Shown piece by piece: positions 47,337-57,631 of a stretch of 64,000 nucleotides of DNA. How positions within the stretch are numbered: the stretch's first letter is position 1; each line of letters opens with the position of its first letter. Under the pieces are notes generated by a model that saw nothing but the letters and a program-made list of their open reading frames with translations, was not told where the DNA came from and did no database searches. The position numbers and the translations under genes were made by a program. The DNA is from Pezicula radicicola (Eukaryota; Ascomycota; Leotiomycetes; Helotiales; Dermateaceae): NCBI GenBank assembly GCA_003008705.1, contig PDUO01000016.1, forward strand, positions 63,975 to 127,974. The letters run 5' to 3'.

Positions 47337-48398
47337 TTATACTTCCCCAACACCAGTACAACAACCTTTCTCCTCCAAATCCAACCCCCCAAAAACCTCC
47401 CCAAAAACCCTCAAATTCTCCCCCTCATCAAAAATAGCAAAAACAATCTCCTCAATGCCCGTCCCAGCACCGCCTCTCCTCTTCCCATCCCCCAAAATAA
47501 CCCTCTTAAAAATGTCCGCAACCTCTCTTACGGGATTCCTATAAGCACCACATCCGAAAGCCCCAAGTACCAAATGAGTAATTTTTTTAAGCCTCGCAAC
47601 TTGTAATATCAATCGAATCTTAAGGACCATTGCTTCTTTATCTTTTTCAGAGGCATATATAATTCTCTCAATATTCTTTTCATCTCCATTCACATCCTTC
47701 GCATCAGGATTCCCAACCCCATCCCTAACAACCTCAACATCAGGTCCCTTAACAGCAGCAACGGAAATAACATCCACAAACCTCCATTCCTCTCTAGGTA
47801 GGATCTTAGATTCGAAAGGAGTCGAAGCTCTAAAAACTAGGATATCGGGGGAATAGATTGCTGAGAGTTCGGGGAGACGGTAGGATTGGGTGAGGAGGGA
47901 GTAGTAGAGTGTACTTCGGACACAGAGGGATTCTTCTTGGGCTTGGGATCCGTTTAGGACTCCTCCGCCTGGTTGGAGGGCTGATGTCATGTTTAGGACG
48001 GCTACTCTCTTGTTATTGTTGGAGGGCTTCTTTTCCTTGGTAGAGGATTGAATTGATGTGAGGAGTTGAAATGCTGCGTCGAAGGTATCGGATTTTTGAA
48101 CGCTGATTTTTGGATGTGTTGGTTTTGATGTTGTGGATGAGGATGAGGAATTGGTTGGTATTGTTGTTGGCTTTCCAGGCTCTAAACTTGGTGTATAGGA
48201 TATAAGTTCGGTTCTATCAATCCCGGCTTGTGCTCGCGTTGATGCTTTTAGGAGCTTTGGAATTCGGTTTATTGTTACTTTTGCGTTTTTGGCGCGCCAT
48301 TTTTTGTTTTGCCATTGTGGTGCTGTGGGAACTGTGGTTTGGGAGGTTGATGGTGGTGATGTTGACAGTGATGGGGATGGGGATGGTGATGAGGCCAT
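47337..48398 (-). CDS. microbial-type PARG domain protein (TIGR02452/DUF2263)
   Basis: A single exon of 353 residues. The N-terminal 110 residues are Ser/Thr/Pro-rich. The catalytic block ALQPGGGVLNGSQAQEE with LCVRSTLYYSL (about 140-170) is the signature of microbial-type poly(ADP-ribose) glycohydrolases, where the GGG loop and the following Glu residues bind and cleave ADP-ribose. A second conserved block, LVLGAFGCGAYRNP (about 280), is present as in macrodomain folds. It would remove ADP-ribose chains from proteins. The gene runs tail to tail with the F-box gene, with a gap of only 131 bases, so the 3' ends may overlap. Confidence 0.88.
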   Translation of the reverse strand: MASSPSPSPSLSTSPPSTSQTTVPTAPQWQNKKWRAKNAKVTINRIPKLLKASTRAQAGIDRTELISYTPSLEPGKPTTIPTNSSSSSTTSKPTHPKISVQKSDTFDAAFQLLTSIQSSTKEKKPSNNNKRVAVLNMTSALQPGGGVLNGSQAQEESLCVRSTLYYSLLTQSYRLPELSAIYSPDILVFRASTPFESKILPREEWRFVDVISVAAVKGPDVEVVRDGVGNPDAKDVNGDEKNIERIIYASEKDKEAMVLKIRLILQVARLKKITHLVLGAFGCGAYRNPVREVADIFKRVILGDGKRRGGAGTGIEEIVFAIFDEGENLRVFGEVFGGLDLEEKGCCTGVGEV

Positions 48399-49200
48399 GG
48401 TTTTTGTGTGTTGTTAGGTTAGGTTGGGTTGGTTTTCGTTTCGTTACTTGACACCAGGAATTTATATTTAAAACCTAACTTAAGTTTGGAGAGGGAAAGT
48501 TGTATCTTTATTAACATTAGTACTTCTATTTCTTGGCTTTGTTAAAAGGGCGTTCTCGGGTATGATAATTGATTTAGCTGTACTAGATTCAGGTAGGTAG
48601 GTTGTTGTGTTAGAGTGTTAAATGAGTCAGACGGCCTTCACGTGCGTCATGCACTATGCATCAGGCAACAGGCAACCCCCAAATAGGCAACTCATCTCAT
48701 AGGTGTAAATTGCTTGAAATTTCCCATTAGGAACTTCTTTTCGGTGAGGGATAATGGAATGCAGGTCTAATCCTCAAGTTCCACGATGCGCAAACATCAC
48801 CCCCTTTTACTGTACTGTACATACTTAAGCGAAACCCCCAAAGATCATATAGCCCTTTATTCTAGAATTGAAGAAAAGAAATGCGAATATTGGGAGGACA
48901 GGTAGGTGGAAATAATTCCTAGGAAATACTAAGGTCTTGGTTTAAGAATCTTTATATCAAACTTAAAGGTTCTTAGTTAGTTAAAGGTTCTTAGTTAGTT
49001 GGTAAAGCGTGTATATGTAGTTTGGCGACAGCAACATGCTTTAATTTATTCTCCATAACTACCTATAGGACATCCTCCCTAACAAATTGGGTAGGAAGGA
49101 GTCTTTCTAGAAGCTCTGGTTGTTATTATCTAGAAAAAAAAAATGATATGTCCCAAAATGTCCTAATAACCTTCCATAGTACAGTACATAGCATAAAGTC
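48399..49200. other. intergenic
   Basis: Promoter of the PARG gene and 3' flank of the first hydratase gene. Holds a short tandem duplication, AAAGGTTCTTAGTTAGTT, twice near 48964-49000. No gene seen. Confidence 0.5.
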
Positions 49201-50457
49201 TCATAACTTCGAAGGAACCCACTTCGGAACCCTCTTCTCCGTAAAAGCTGCTAACCCCTCCTTAACATTCTCACCCCCCATAAGCCTCTCCGCATACATA
49301 TCAAGGGTAATTTGCGAGGCCCTTTCCACACTAGCAGTCTCCCAAGCCTGTCTAACACCAGCCCTACTAACAACAACACTATCCGGACTCATCCCCGCAA
49401 TCAAACTCGCCATCTCCACAGCCTCCCCAACCAACTTATCTGGCAAAACAATCTTCTGCACTAATCCCCACTGAACCGCTTCTTCAGCTTTAAGAGTATA
49501 ACCTGTTAATGCTAATAACATAGCACGTTGTAATCCAAAGTTTCGACAGATTCGAGGGAATGCTCCGGACATTGCAGCGGTTCCTCGAAGCACATCTGGG
49601 AGTCTGAAATTGGCGTTGGGGGAAGCTAGGACGATGTCACTGTTTAAAATTATTTCGAAACCGCCCCCGTGGGCGTGTCCGTTGCAGGCGCTTATTATGG
49701 GCTTTTTGCCTAGGCGTTGGGTTAGACCTCCGAAGCCGTTGGGTGGGTATCGGATTTTTCGGGTGTCGTAGTTGGGATCGAAGGGTGAGACTGTTGTTTG
49801 GCGTTCTTTTTCGGTGGGGTTTTTTGTTAGCTTTTGGGTCTTTTCTTCTTCTTCTTGTCTTTCGTGTGTGATGATGCAGAGGTGTGTTCTATTGAGTGTG
49901 GTGGATGCAGCTGGAATTACTGAAACCAGCCTTGATGATTGAGATATAACGAGAGTATCAGTATCATCAAATATCAACTTGATAAATGAGATGAGGCTCA
50001 AGCAATTCAATATCAAAATTTCTCAAACCCCAAAAGAAAAGAAAATGATTCGAAACCGATTAACAATTACAACAAATAAAACTCAGAATTACTTCTCACC
50101 TTTAAGATCCATTCCAGCTGAGAAAGCTTTATTCCCAGCTCCAGTAACAATACCAACGCGACTATATTTCACACATCCAAAAATCAGTATACGTTAGTTA
50201 AAACTATTAGGATATCGCTTCCTTGCCACCAAATTCCTATAAATTGAAGCTTGACACGGAAGGGGTATAACATACAGTTCAGGCTCCTGATCAAACCACT
50301 TCCAAACTCGATCCATCTCCCAACAAGCATCTACAGGCAAGGAATTCATCTGGCTTGCTAAATTGATCGTCACGAGAAGTACATATGGAGCTGGTATTTC
50401 TACAAGGACGTATTTTGTGGGTGGAATTGGTGTTTTTGTCTGCGGTGGTGTTGCCAT
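49201..50457 (-). CDS. peroxisomal enoyl-CoA hydratase/isomerase-family protein (copy 1)
   Basis: Three exons (50457-50276, 50161-50100, about 49919-49201) give about 320 residues; the exact start of exon 3 is uncertain (49919 or 49910). The crotonase fold is shown by VGIVTGAGNKAFSAGMDLK (oxyanion-hole strand) and ACNGHAHGGGFEIILNSD, which carries the first catalytic Glu. The second catalytic position, usually PE, reads LPDV, an Asp. An unusual charged insertion rich in Glu/Lys separates the two blocks. The last residues, PSKL, form a type-1 peroxisomal signal. Role: hydration (or isomerisation) of an enoyl-CoA in peroxisomes. It is the outermost member of a four-gene cluster, in tandem with a paralogue, and has a CCTCGG hexamer 388 bases upstream. 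Confidence 0.85.
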
Positions 50458-50844
50458 GTTGGCTGTACATAGGTTTGTTTGAGTCTTTATCGCTATCACT
50501 GGGTAGTATGAGATGAAGTATACAAGCTACGACTTATGGTTCTGTTATATGCATGGTTAGTGTGAGGTCTACTGCGATTTTGGGATCTGTTTGGATATAC
50601 ACCTCGTGATGGGTTATTTATTAACCACACTTGTGTGAAGTTATGGTTTCAAATTGTACGAAAGGTACTTGTTTAGATTGAGATCGTATCAGCTGGTGGC
50701 GTTTCAACGTTCGGATATATGTATGGTGGAGGAGTGTCGTTGGATTTGGCTCCTCTTGGTGTGGATGTGATAGTTAGGGGGCATTGGTTTGTACTACTAC
50801 TGGTAGTAAGGGGTGTCAGATTCACGGGATTGCGGGGTATCTTA

Positions 50845-50850
50845 CCTCGG
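50845..50850 (+). promoter_or_regulatory. CCTCGG site upstream of hydratase copy 1
   Basis: Core hexamer of the fungal fatty-acid response element bound by FarA/FarB-type Zn2Cys6 regulators, 388 bases before the start codon. Assignment is by motif match only. Confidence 0.4.
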
Positions 50851-50876
50851 CAACTTCGGTTAGCGAGGAGAGCTTG

Positions 50877-50960
50877 TACTCGTACTGGGGACGAATAAAC
50901 GTTAATTATTAGGTGACGAGCCACGTTAAATTTAACGTTTATTCGTCCTTAGTACGAGTA
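50877..50960. mobile_element. 84-bp palindromic MITE-like element with TA ends
   Basis: The left 29 bases (50877-50905) and right 29 bases (50932-50960) are inverted copies differing only at two adjacent positions (GG versus AA). TA stands at both ends, fitting a Tc1/mariner-type duplication. The 26-base centre codes for nothing. It differs in sequence from the element at 29522. Confidence 0.75.
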
Positions 50961-51086
50961 GCTTTTACCTAAGTTTCACTGATCTAGTGCTTATATCTAG
51001 TATGCTTTTCTAGCCATATCTGCTTTTCTTGGCCATTTGCTCATACACAATAATACACCTATTCCATAGACAACAAACAATCGACA

Positions 51087-52190
51087 TCACAACTTACTAG
51101 GAACCCAAACCGGATCTTTCTTCCCAGCAAAAGCATCAAGACCAATCTTCATATTCGGACTCCCAAGAAGAGCACGATCAAACCTTTCCGAAGTCCTTAA
51201 ATAAGCCATCTCAACGCTACCTTCATTCCAAGACTCTCTCAATCCATGTCTCGTCACGATAATAGAATCAGGAGAGATACTTGCTATCTTCTCTGCAATT
51301 TCTAATGTTTCTGAGATTAGTGATTCGGGTGTTTGGGAGATTTTGTTGATCAGATGGAAGGATTGGGCTTCTTTGGCTGTTAGTCTTCGGCCTGTTAAGG
51401 CTATTTCCGAACCGATTTGTAGACCGCAGTTGCGGACTATCCGGGGGAGTCCTCCTGTCGTGAGAGAGTTGAGATTAGTTTGGATTTTTGGAATTGAGAG
51501 GGTTGTTTAAATTGAGTGAAATGCTCGAGTCAAGTAGGCTGGTTACTCAAATATAAAATAGAGGCAATGGGTAATAAAGTTGAAGGATTTAATTCTGCTC
51601 TGAGGAATCGAATACGTACCAGCACCAGCATATAAACCAACAGTAGCTTCAGGTAATCCAAAAGAAGCAGTAGGTGAAGCAACCACCATATCACTACAAG
51701 TAAATCAGTACTCCATCACCCGAATAAATACCCTAACACCCCAACCAAACATAAACATAAATTACAAAAAGAACACAAAACAAAAAACCTACCAATTCAA
51801 ACAAGTCTCAAACCCCCCACCAAGAGCAAACCCATTAACAGCAGCCAAAATAGGTTTCTTCCCAGCCCTCCTACTAATACCCAAAAACCCAGCCGACGGA
51901 TGCTTTCTTGCAGACATGGGCGGAGGCTCGATTTTCCATTGTGCTAGCTCGATAAGATCTTGGCCTCCACAGAATGCCTTTTTACCTGCTCCTGTGATGA
52001 TTGCTACACGTAGACTCGGCTCTGTGTCGAACCAGTCAAAGATTTCTTGTGATTCCCAATGTGCGGACATGGGGATTGAGTTCATTGCTTGAGGGCGGTT
52101 GATGGTTACGAGGAGGATGTGTTGGGATGGGTAGGTGAGGTTGAAGTTGGTGGTGGGCGGTGGTGGCTTTGTTTGGAGGTTTGATGCCAT
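51087..52190 (-). CDS. peroxisomal enoyl-CoA hydratase/isomerase-family protein (copy 2)
   Basis: Three exons (52190-51793, 51693-51620, 51454-51087) give 279 residues, the usual length of the family. Motifs: VAIITGAGKKAFCGGQDL for the oxyanion hole and ALGGGFETCLNCDMVVASP with the first catalytic Glu. LPEATVGLYAGAGGLPRI carries the second Glu, so both catalytic residues are present. The C-terminus PSKL is a type-1 peroxisomal signal. The protein resembles copy 1 along its whole length, so the pair arose by duplication. It shares a 458-bp divergent promoter with the acyl-CoA dehydrogenase gene, indicating joint regulation and consecutive steps: dehydrogenation, then hydration. Confidence 0.9.
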
Positions 52191-52282
52191 TTTGATGGTT
52201 TTTTTTTGTGTTTGGTGGATTGATGGATTGATTGTTTTGTGATGGATGAGTGTTGAGGTCTTACTTATTGTGAGGTGAGATG

Positions 52283-52288
52283 CCGAGG
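52283..52288 (-). promoter_or_regulatory. CCTCGG site proximal to hydratase copy 2
   Basis: Reads CCGAGG on the plus strand, 93 bases upstream of the hydratase start codon. Confidence 0.45.
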
Positions 52289-52508
52289 AGTCAGATAATT
52301 AGTGATCAAGGGTTATATGTATCACGTGATGGAGAATATTGAAGGCATTTTTTATATTGTGATATTTATGAATTATTGTTATAAGGGAATGAACTGGGAG
52401 AATTATTTTATTTCCGTTATCTTGCAATAACTCCAAGTCGTTGACTTATTGAAGGCTTATTCCCAACCCCGCATTTTCGTAACGAGTAATTTCAATTTCA
52501 TAGGGAAG

Positions 52509-52514
52509 CCGAGG
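52509..52514 (-). promoter_or_regulatory. CCTCGG site proximal to acyl-CoA dehydrogenase
   Basis: Reads CCGAGG on the plus strand, 135 bases upstream of the dehydrogenase start codon. Confidence 0.45.
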
Positions 52515-52648
52515 AACGAGAGACGTGCCACGGTAATCATGTCAGCATTCATATCAACTCTACTCCGTACTCATACAATCTTCACAACTGAAGATCCACG
52601 AAAGAAATGAAATAATAAACAGTTCATAAGCACTAGAAAACGCCCAAT

Positions 52649-54194
52649 ATGGCCACAACCTTCCAACCATTCGGATCGTCAATTCCATACGCCGAACCAC
52701 TCTGGTATTCCCGAGACTCATCACCATACTACAAGGAATCTCATCGCAGACTCCGACAATACGTACGAGATTATGTTGAGAATGATCTGAAACCATTCGC
52801 CGAGAAGTTCGAGAAAGAAGGATATGTTCCACCAGAGGTGAGTTTCTAATAGAACACGAATTGAGACGGGACGATTGAGTTCTGACGATGTAACAGGCGA
52901 TTAAGCTTCATCGCCAGAAGGGGTTTGGAATTATACATGCTGGAAAAGATACGTATATACCAAAGGGAATGAGCCTTCCAGCTGGTATCAAGCCTGAGGA
53001 ATGGGATACTTTCCATACTATTATTATGACCGATGAGATGTACAGGTAAGTTACCTCCGTCAGCATAACATCGTCTTTCAATGTAGTTCCGCTAAAGAAT
53101 AATAGAGTAGCGTATACGGGAGCTCTCTGGGGTTTGAATGGAGGAAATGGAATCGGAGCTCCACCTATTCTACATTTTGGAAATGAAAAGCAGAAGGAGT
53201 TTTATTTGCCTAAAGTTGCGACGGGAGAGGTTCGATTTTGTTTGGGTATTACGGAACCGGATGGTGAGTTGTTCATATTTCTATTTTTAAGTATCTATAC
53301 GTAGACAAACTAATACTCGGGTTTTAGTTGGCTCGGATGTGGCAAGTTTACACACAACTGCCGTGAGAGCGGGAGATCATTACATTGTAAATGGGGCCAA
53401 GAAGTGGATAACCAATGCCATATTCTCCGACTACTGTACCGCAGCAGTTCGGACAGGTGGCCCCGGAGCCACTGGTATCTCTCTTCTAATTATTCCCTTG
53501 AACTCGAAAGGGGTGACGAGGAGAAGGATGGAGAATTCAGGAGTTTCTGCAAGCGGATCGACTTATATTGAGTTTGACGATGTCAAAGTCCCAATTGAGA
53601 ATTTGATTGGAAAGGAGAATCACGGGTTTCGATATATCATGTCAAGTAAGTTACAAATTTCTACTTCGTAAAAGATGAAAACTAAGGAAATATATAGATT
53701 TCAATCCAGAACGACTTGTCCTTGCCGGTTCAGCACTCCGCCTAGCACGAATCTGTGTAGAAGACGCCTACACTTACGCCACAACCCGTGAAACATTCGG
53801 AACAAAATTAATTAACAATCAGATAATCCGAGCCAAATTCAGTAAAATGGGACAACTAATCGAACCCTGTTTCTCCTTTATGGAACAACTCGCCTACACT
53901 CTCGACATCTCCAATTCCACAGGTCGAAACATCAACATCGGTGGTATGACAGCTTTATTGAAGGTAATGAGTACTAGATGTTTGGAAAAGGTATGTAGGG
54001 AAGCGCAACAGATTATGGGTGGTGCTGGATATAATAAGAGTGGTAGAGGTGCGAGGATTGAACAGATCAGTAGGGATGTGAGGGTTTTTTCTGTGGGGGG
54101 TGGTAGTGCTGAGATTATGAGTGATTTGGCTATTAGGCAGGAGATTAAGGATATGAAGGAGTTGAGAGGTCGGGAGAAAGATTCTAAGCTGTAG
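52649..54194 (+). CDS. peroxisomal acyl-CoA dehydrogenase
   Basis: Five exons (52649-52837, 52897-53045, 53106-53263, 53328-53645, 53698-54194) give 436 residues. The FAD-binding middle domain shows CLGITEPDVGSDVASLHTTA and YIVNGAKKWITNA; the C-terminal helical domain shows REAQQIMGGAGYNKSGRGARIEQ. At the place where medium- and short-chain enzymes have the catalytic Glu (EGT), this protein has GGG. A Glu in NPERLVLAG (start of exon 5) stands where isovaleryl-CoA-type enzymes carry theirs. The last three residues are SKL, a peroxisomal signal, unlike the mitochondrial enzymes. It would form the 2,3-double bond of an acyl-CoA, passing electrons either to oxygen or to an unknown acceptor. Neighbours supply the steps before and after. 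Confidence 0.9.
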
Positions 54195-54779
54195 CCTTGT
54201 AGGATGGATGTATTTACCTCTACGGATTGGTTATGATTGTTGTAGTAACGCTTCGCGCTTACCGCCATGTTAGGAATCCAAATCAAGTAAGCTACCTACA
54301 AGTCAAGTGAGTTACCTAAGTCGAAAAAATACTGGCAGAATTCACGTGGCATTGTTCAAATATCAATTTTGGCATTGTACACGTATCAGGACCCCATTAA
54401 ACGCACTACTGGTGTCAGATCTGACTACAGCTGGGCATTCTTTTTATGACTCGCTTTACGGACGTATCAAATGATTAATGATCAAAAAAAAGCTCCTTGT
54501 AATCACATCCCGAGGATCATTTCTCCGCCAAATTCTCCTAATTGGTCAATTTAACCCAAAGCTACGGGGCTACTTTGAAAGCTACCGGGGTCTTGGGTTC
54601 TGTACCGTAGCTTGACTTGAATACACTGACACAGATAACCACCGCCATCTCTGGGGAGTGACGAAGAACTTACTTTTACTTCTTCTTTAATCTGTCATCT
54701 CCTCAAATAAAAAAGAAGTAAAACCTACCTTCATTCCATCCATCTACAATACTCAAAGAATTTATCCTCCGAACTTGAA
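54195..54779. other. promoter region of the CoA-ligase gene
   Basis: Spacer with one CCGAGG hexamer at 54510-54515 and a pyrimidine/AT-rich leader before the start codon. No other gene seen. Confidence 0.5.
54510..54515 (-). promoter_or_regulatory. CCTCGG site upstream of CoA ligase
   Basis: Reads CCGAGG on the plus strand, 265 bases before the start codon; same hexamer as in the other cluster promoters. Confidence 0.4.
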
Positions 54780-57162
54780 ATGGCCACAAATATCTTCTCC
54801 AGTCATGTTGGTCCGCTCGGTCTTAACGGACTCGAGCACATGTCCATTCCAGAATTCATGACAACCTACAATCCAGACAATGTCAGCGACGATAAAATAG
54901 TACATACAGATACAATTATGGGAAAATCAATTACTTATGGAGGGCTCAGATCTGAAGCTGCAAAATGTGCTGATGGGCTACAGAAGCTATTTGGATTGGA
55001 GGAGGGTGATGTGGTTTCTGTGATACTTCCGAATTCTGTGAGTTCTGTTTAGATACAATTAATTTTGAAGAGTTATAGTATTCTGATTATAAATACAGAC
55101 TGACTTCGTACTTCTTGCTCACGCCGTATTGTGGGCTGGTGGTATCTTCTCGTAAGTTCTCTCACACTATAAATTTGAACATTCTAGCTCTGACAACCCT
55201 GCTAATCAGTCCAATAAATACATCTTCAACAACAAAAGATATCACCCACGTCTTTACTCTCATGAAACCAACCCATATAGCTATCACCGCTAGCTATCTC
55301 AAAAAAGTCCAAGAAGCAATCAAGCGCTCAGAGCTCGGAGAGGCCGGGAAGGAACCCAAGATTTTCACTGTCTTAGACAAAGTGGAAGGTTATCCAAAGG
55401 TATAAATTCCTTATTAGATTCATACCACTCAATCCCCTATTATTACAAAAAGAACAAAATTCTTATCCAAAAGCATCAGTTCCCCGAAGACTTCCAAGAC
55501 CACAAGGATAGCAACAAACTCCCCCCCTATTCACTTGGCCAGAAGAACGCCAAGGAAACAACAGCAGTAATCTGCTTTTCATCTGGTACAACCGGGAAAG
55601 TAAAAGGTGTTCAACTTTCTCACTTTAACTTATGCGCTAGTATGACACAATACCGGTCTTCGAGCCCTGGCAGGAATAATGCATATCAGAGAGAAGTATT
55701 CTTTGCACCATGTAAGAAACCGAACTTCCTTTTCTCCGCGGTCTTTTATTTAGTACTCAATTTAACACTATACCATAAAATCCCAAGCTATCTTCCACAA
55801 CACTAAACTAAACCATCATTCAGATTCCCACATATACGGCTTATCAACCGTAGTCCTCATCGGCCAATGGCTCGGAAACTTCACCTGCGGTATCCCCTCA
55901 TTCGACCTCACAATCTTCTGTCAAAAAATGGAACAATATAAAGCAACAATGGCCCATATAGTTCCTCCAGTAGCTTTACTTCTAGCCTCTTCTGATCTAC
56001 CATTAAAATATGACCTGTCAACTTTGGAATATATGGTTGTTGCTGCTGCGCCATTGAAGAAGGCCTTACAGGTTAAGCTCAAGACGAGGTTTGAGAAGGC
56101 AGCGGTCTGTCAAGGTTAGTCTTTTCTTCTTCTCTTTGGTTTGATTATAGAATATATTAGGAGTGTAGGGTTTGGTGATATGATGATATACTGATATGTT
56201 TGTTGCTTAGGTTATGGCCTCACTGAATGTTCACCTGGAGTTTTATATCAGCTCGAGAACGACGAGGAGAGCATAGGAACATGTGGACGCTTATTCTCTG
56301 GGACGTAAGTTCAAAAATCCCACTAACCATAACTCCTCCCTTCCAAAAACAAAAAAGTAGCTAACCATACCAAAAAATCCTAAAAGTGAAGCAAGGATAG
56401 TAGATCCTAAAACTTGCAAAGACGTCCCAGAAGGAGAAGAAGGCGAACTCTGGGTTCGAGGTCCTCAAGTAATGATGTACTTCTCCCTACACTATTCATT
56501 TCATTTACCTACCTGATCACCAACGAAGCTAATACCAAATCAAAGCGGATACATAGACAACGAAGTAGCAACACGAGAGACTTTCCATGAAGGCTGGTTC
56601 AGAACAGGTGATATAATGCGTATGGACAATAAAGGAAATTTCTGGGTAACAGATAGAATAAAAGAGGCAAGTAATTATCACACCCTAATTTACATACCAT
56701 AGATATCTGTAGTAAGTCTTGAAACTAACAATAATCAAAACCAGATGATAAAATACAAAGGGTACGTACTGTACCTCCCCCCTCCCAAAATCACATCCAA
56801 TTAACACTCTCCCATCCAATAGGTTCCAAATTGCCCCCTCAGAACTAGAATCCCTCATCCTAACTCACCCCTCAATAACCGACGCCGCAGTGTGCGCCGT
56901 CTACTCTGAATCACTAGCAACCGAAATTCCACTCGCATACATCTCGTTGATCCCCACCTACTCAAGTCTACCAGATAGCGATGTCCAGAAACAAAAGGTA
57001 CTAGAGGGTGTGAGAAAGTGGTTTGATGAGATGGTTGCTGGGTATAAGAGGTTGAGGGGTGGTGTATATCATTTACAGAGTTTACCTAAGATGCCTAGTG
57101 GGAAGATTTTGAGGAGGGAGTTACCGGTCAAGGTTAGGGAGGGGAGAGGGGGGAGGTTGTGA
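54780..57162 (+). CDS. acyl/aryl-CoA ligase (AMP-binding, 4-coumarate:CoA-ligase-like)
   Basis: Ten exons (54780-55037, 55099-55151, 55210-55399, 55480-55711, 55824-56114, 56211-56304, 56387-56476, 56546-56666, 56745-56761, 56823-57162) give 561 residues with all phases closing. Adenylation-domain motifs appear in order: CFSSGTTGKVKGVQLSH (P-loop), GYGLTE, GWFRTGD, DRIKEMIKYKGFQIAPSELE and PSGKILRREL with the catalytic Lys. The enzyme activates a carboxylic acid to its CoA ester with ATP; the acid is unknown. The intron after exon 8 starts with GC (GCAAGT) instead of GT, and exon 9 has only 17 bases; both are needed to restore the IKYKGF motif. The C-terminus GRL is at best a weak peroxisomal signal. 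It heads the cluster chemically. Confidence 0.9.
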
Positions 57163-57631
57163 TTGGGGTTTGAGGTCCTGTTTTAGAGGTTACTGGAATA
57201 CTTGTAAGAATGGAATTCGCTGGTACAAGGATTTCAACTAATTTGATTTAGATAGCTGCCTTAATTTAAGTTACTTACTTTTTGGGGAACTCACTTACAA
57301 GTATTGAATTTAAAGCTTGAGGAAAAGTCAGGCCAAACTCATTTTAGTAAAATCTGGGATGCATTTCGTGCTGACTGATTAGAAGTTTAAGAAACCAGCC
57401 CAAATTCTCCACCCAAGAAAGCTCGTTAATCAACGACATTCCCGAAGTACTTCGTCCCCTTCCAGTTGCCATAGCCGGCGGCCACAAGTACAGAACTTTT
57501 GTAAAATAAAACTCAATCCAGTACCAATTTTGTTTTTCATGAATCATAATCATTTCCAGAGCCAGAAAGCTGACTCCAAAACCTATCCCATTTCATACTC
57601 CATAAAACTCATGATCTCCGTCATTGATGAC
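57163..57631. other. convergent intergenic region
   Basis: 3' flanks of the CoA-ligase and CAP genes. No gene recognised. Confidence 0.5.

Larger units (their letters stand above)
50458..51086. other. intergenic between the two hydratase genes
   Basis: Promoter of copy 1 and 3' region of copy 2, with an 84-bp palindromic mobile-element remnant and one CCTCGG site. A minus-strand frame at 50924-50673 has no recognisable content. Confidence 0.5.
52191..52648. promoter_or_regulatory. divergent promoter, hydratase copy 2 / acyl-CoA dehydrogenase
   Basis: 458 bases between two start codons on opposite strands, with a CCGAGG hexamer near each gene (52283-52288 and 52509-52514). These match the core of the fatty-acid response element of Aspergillus FarA/FarB. 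Control by a homologous factor is inferred. Confidence 0.55.
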
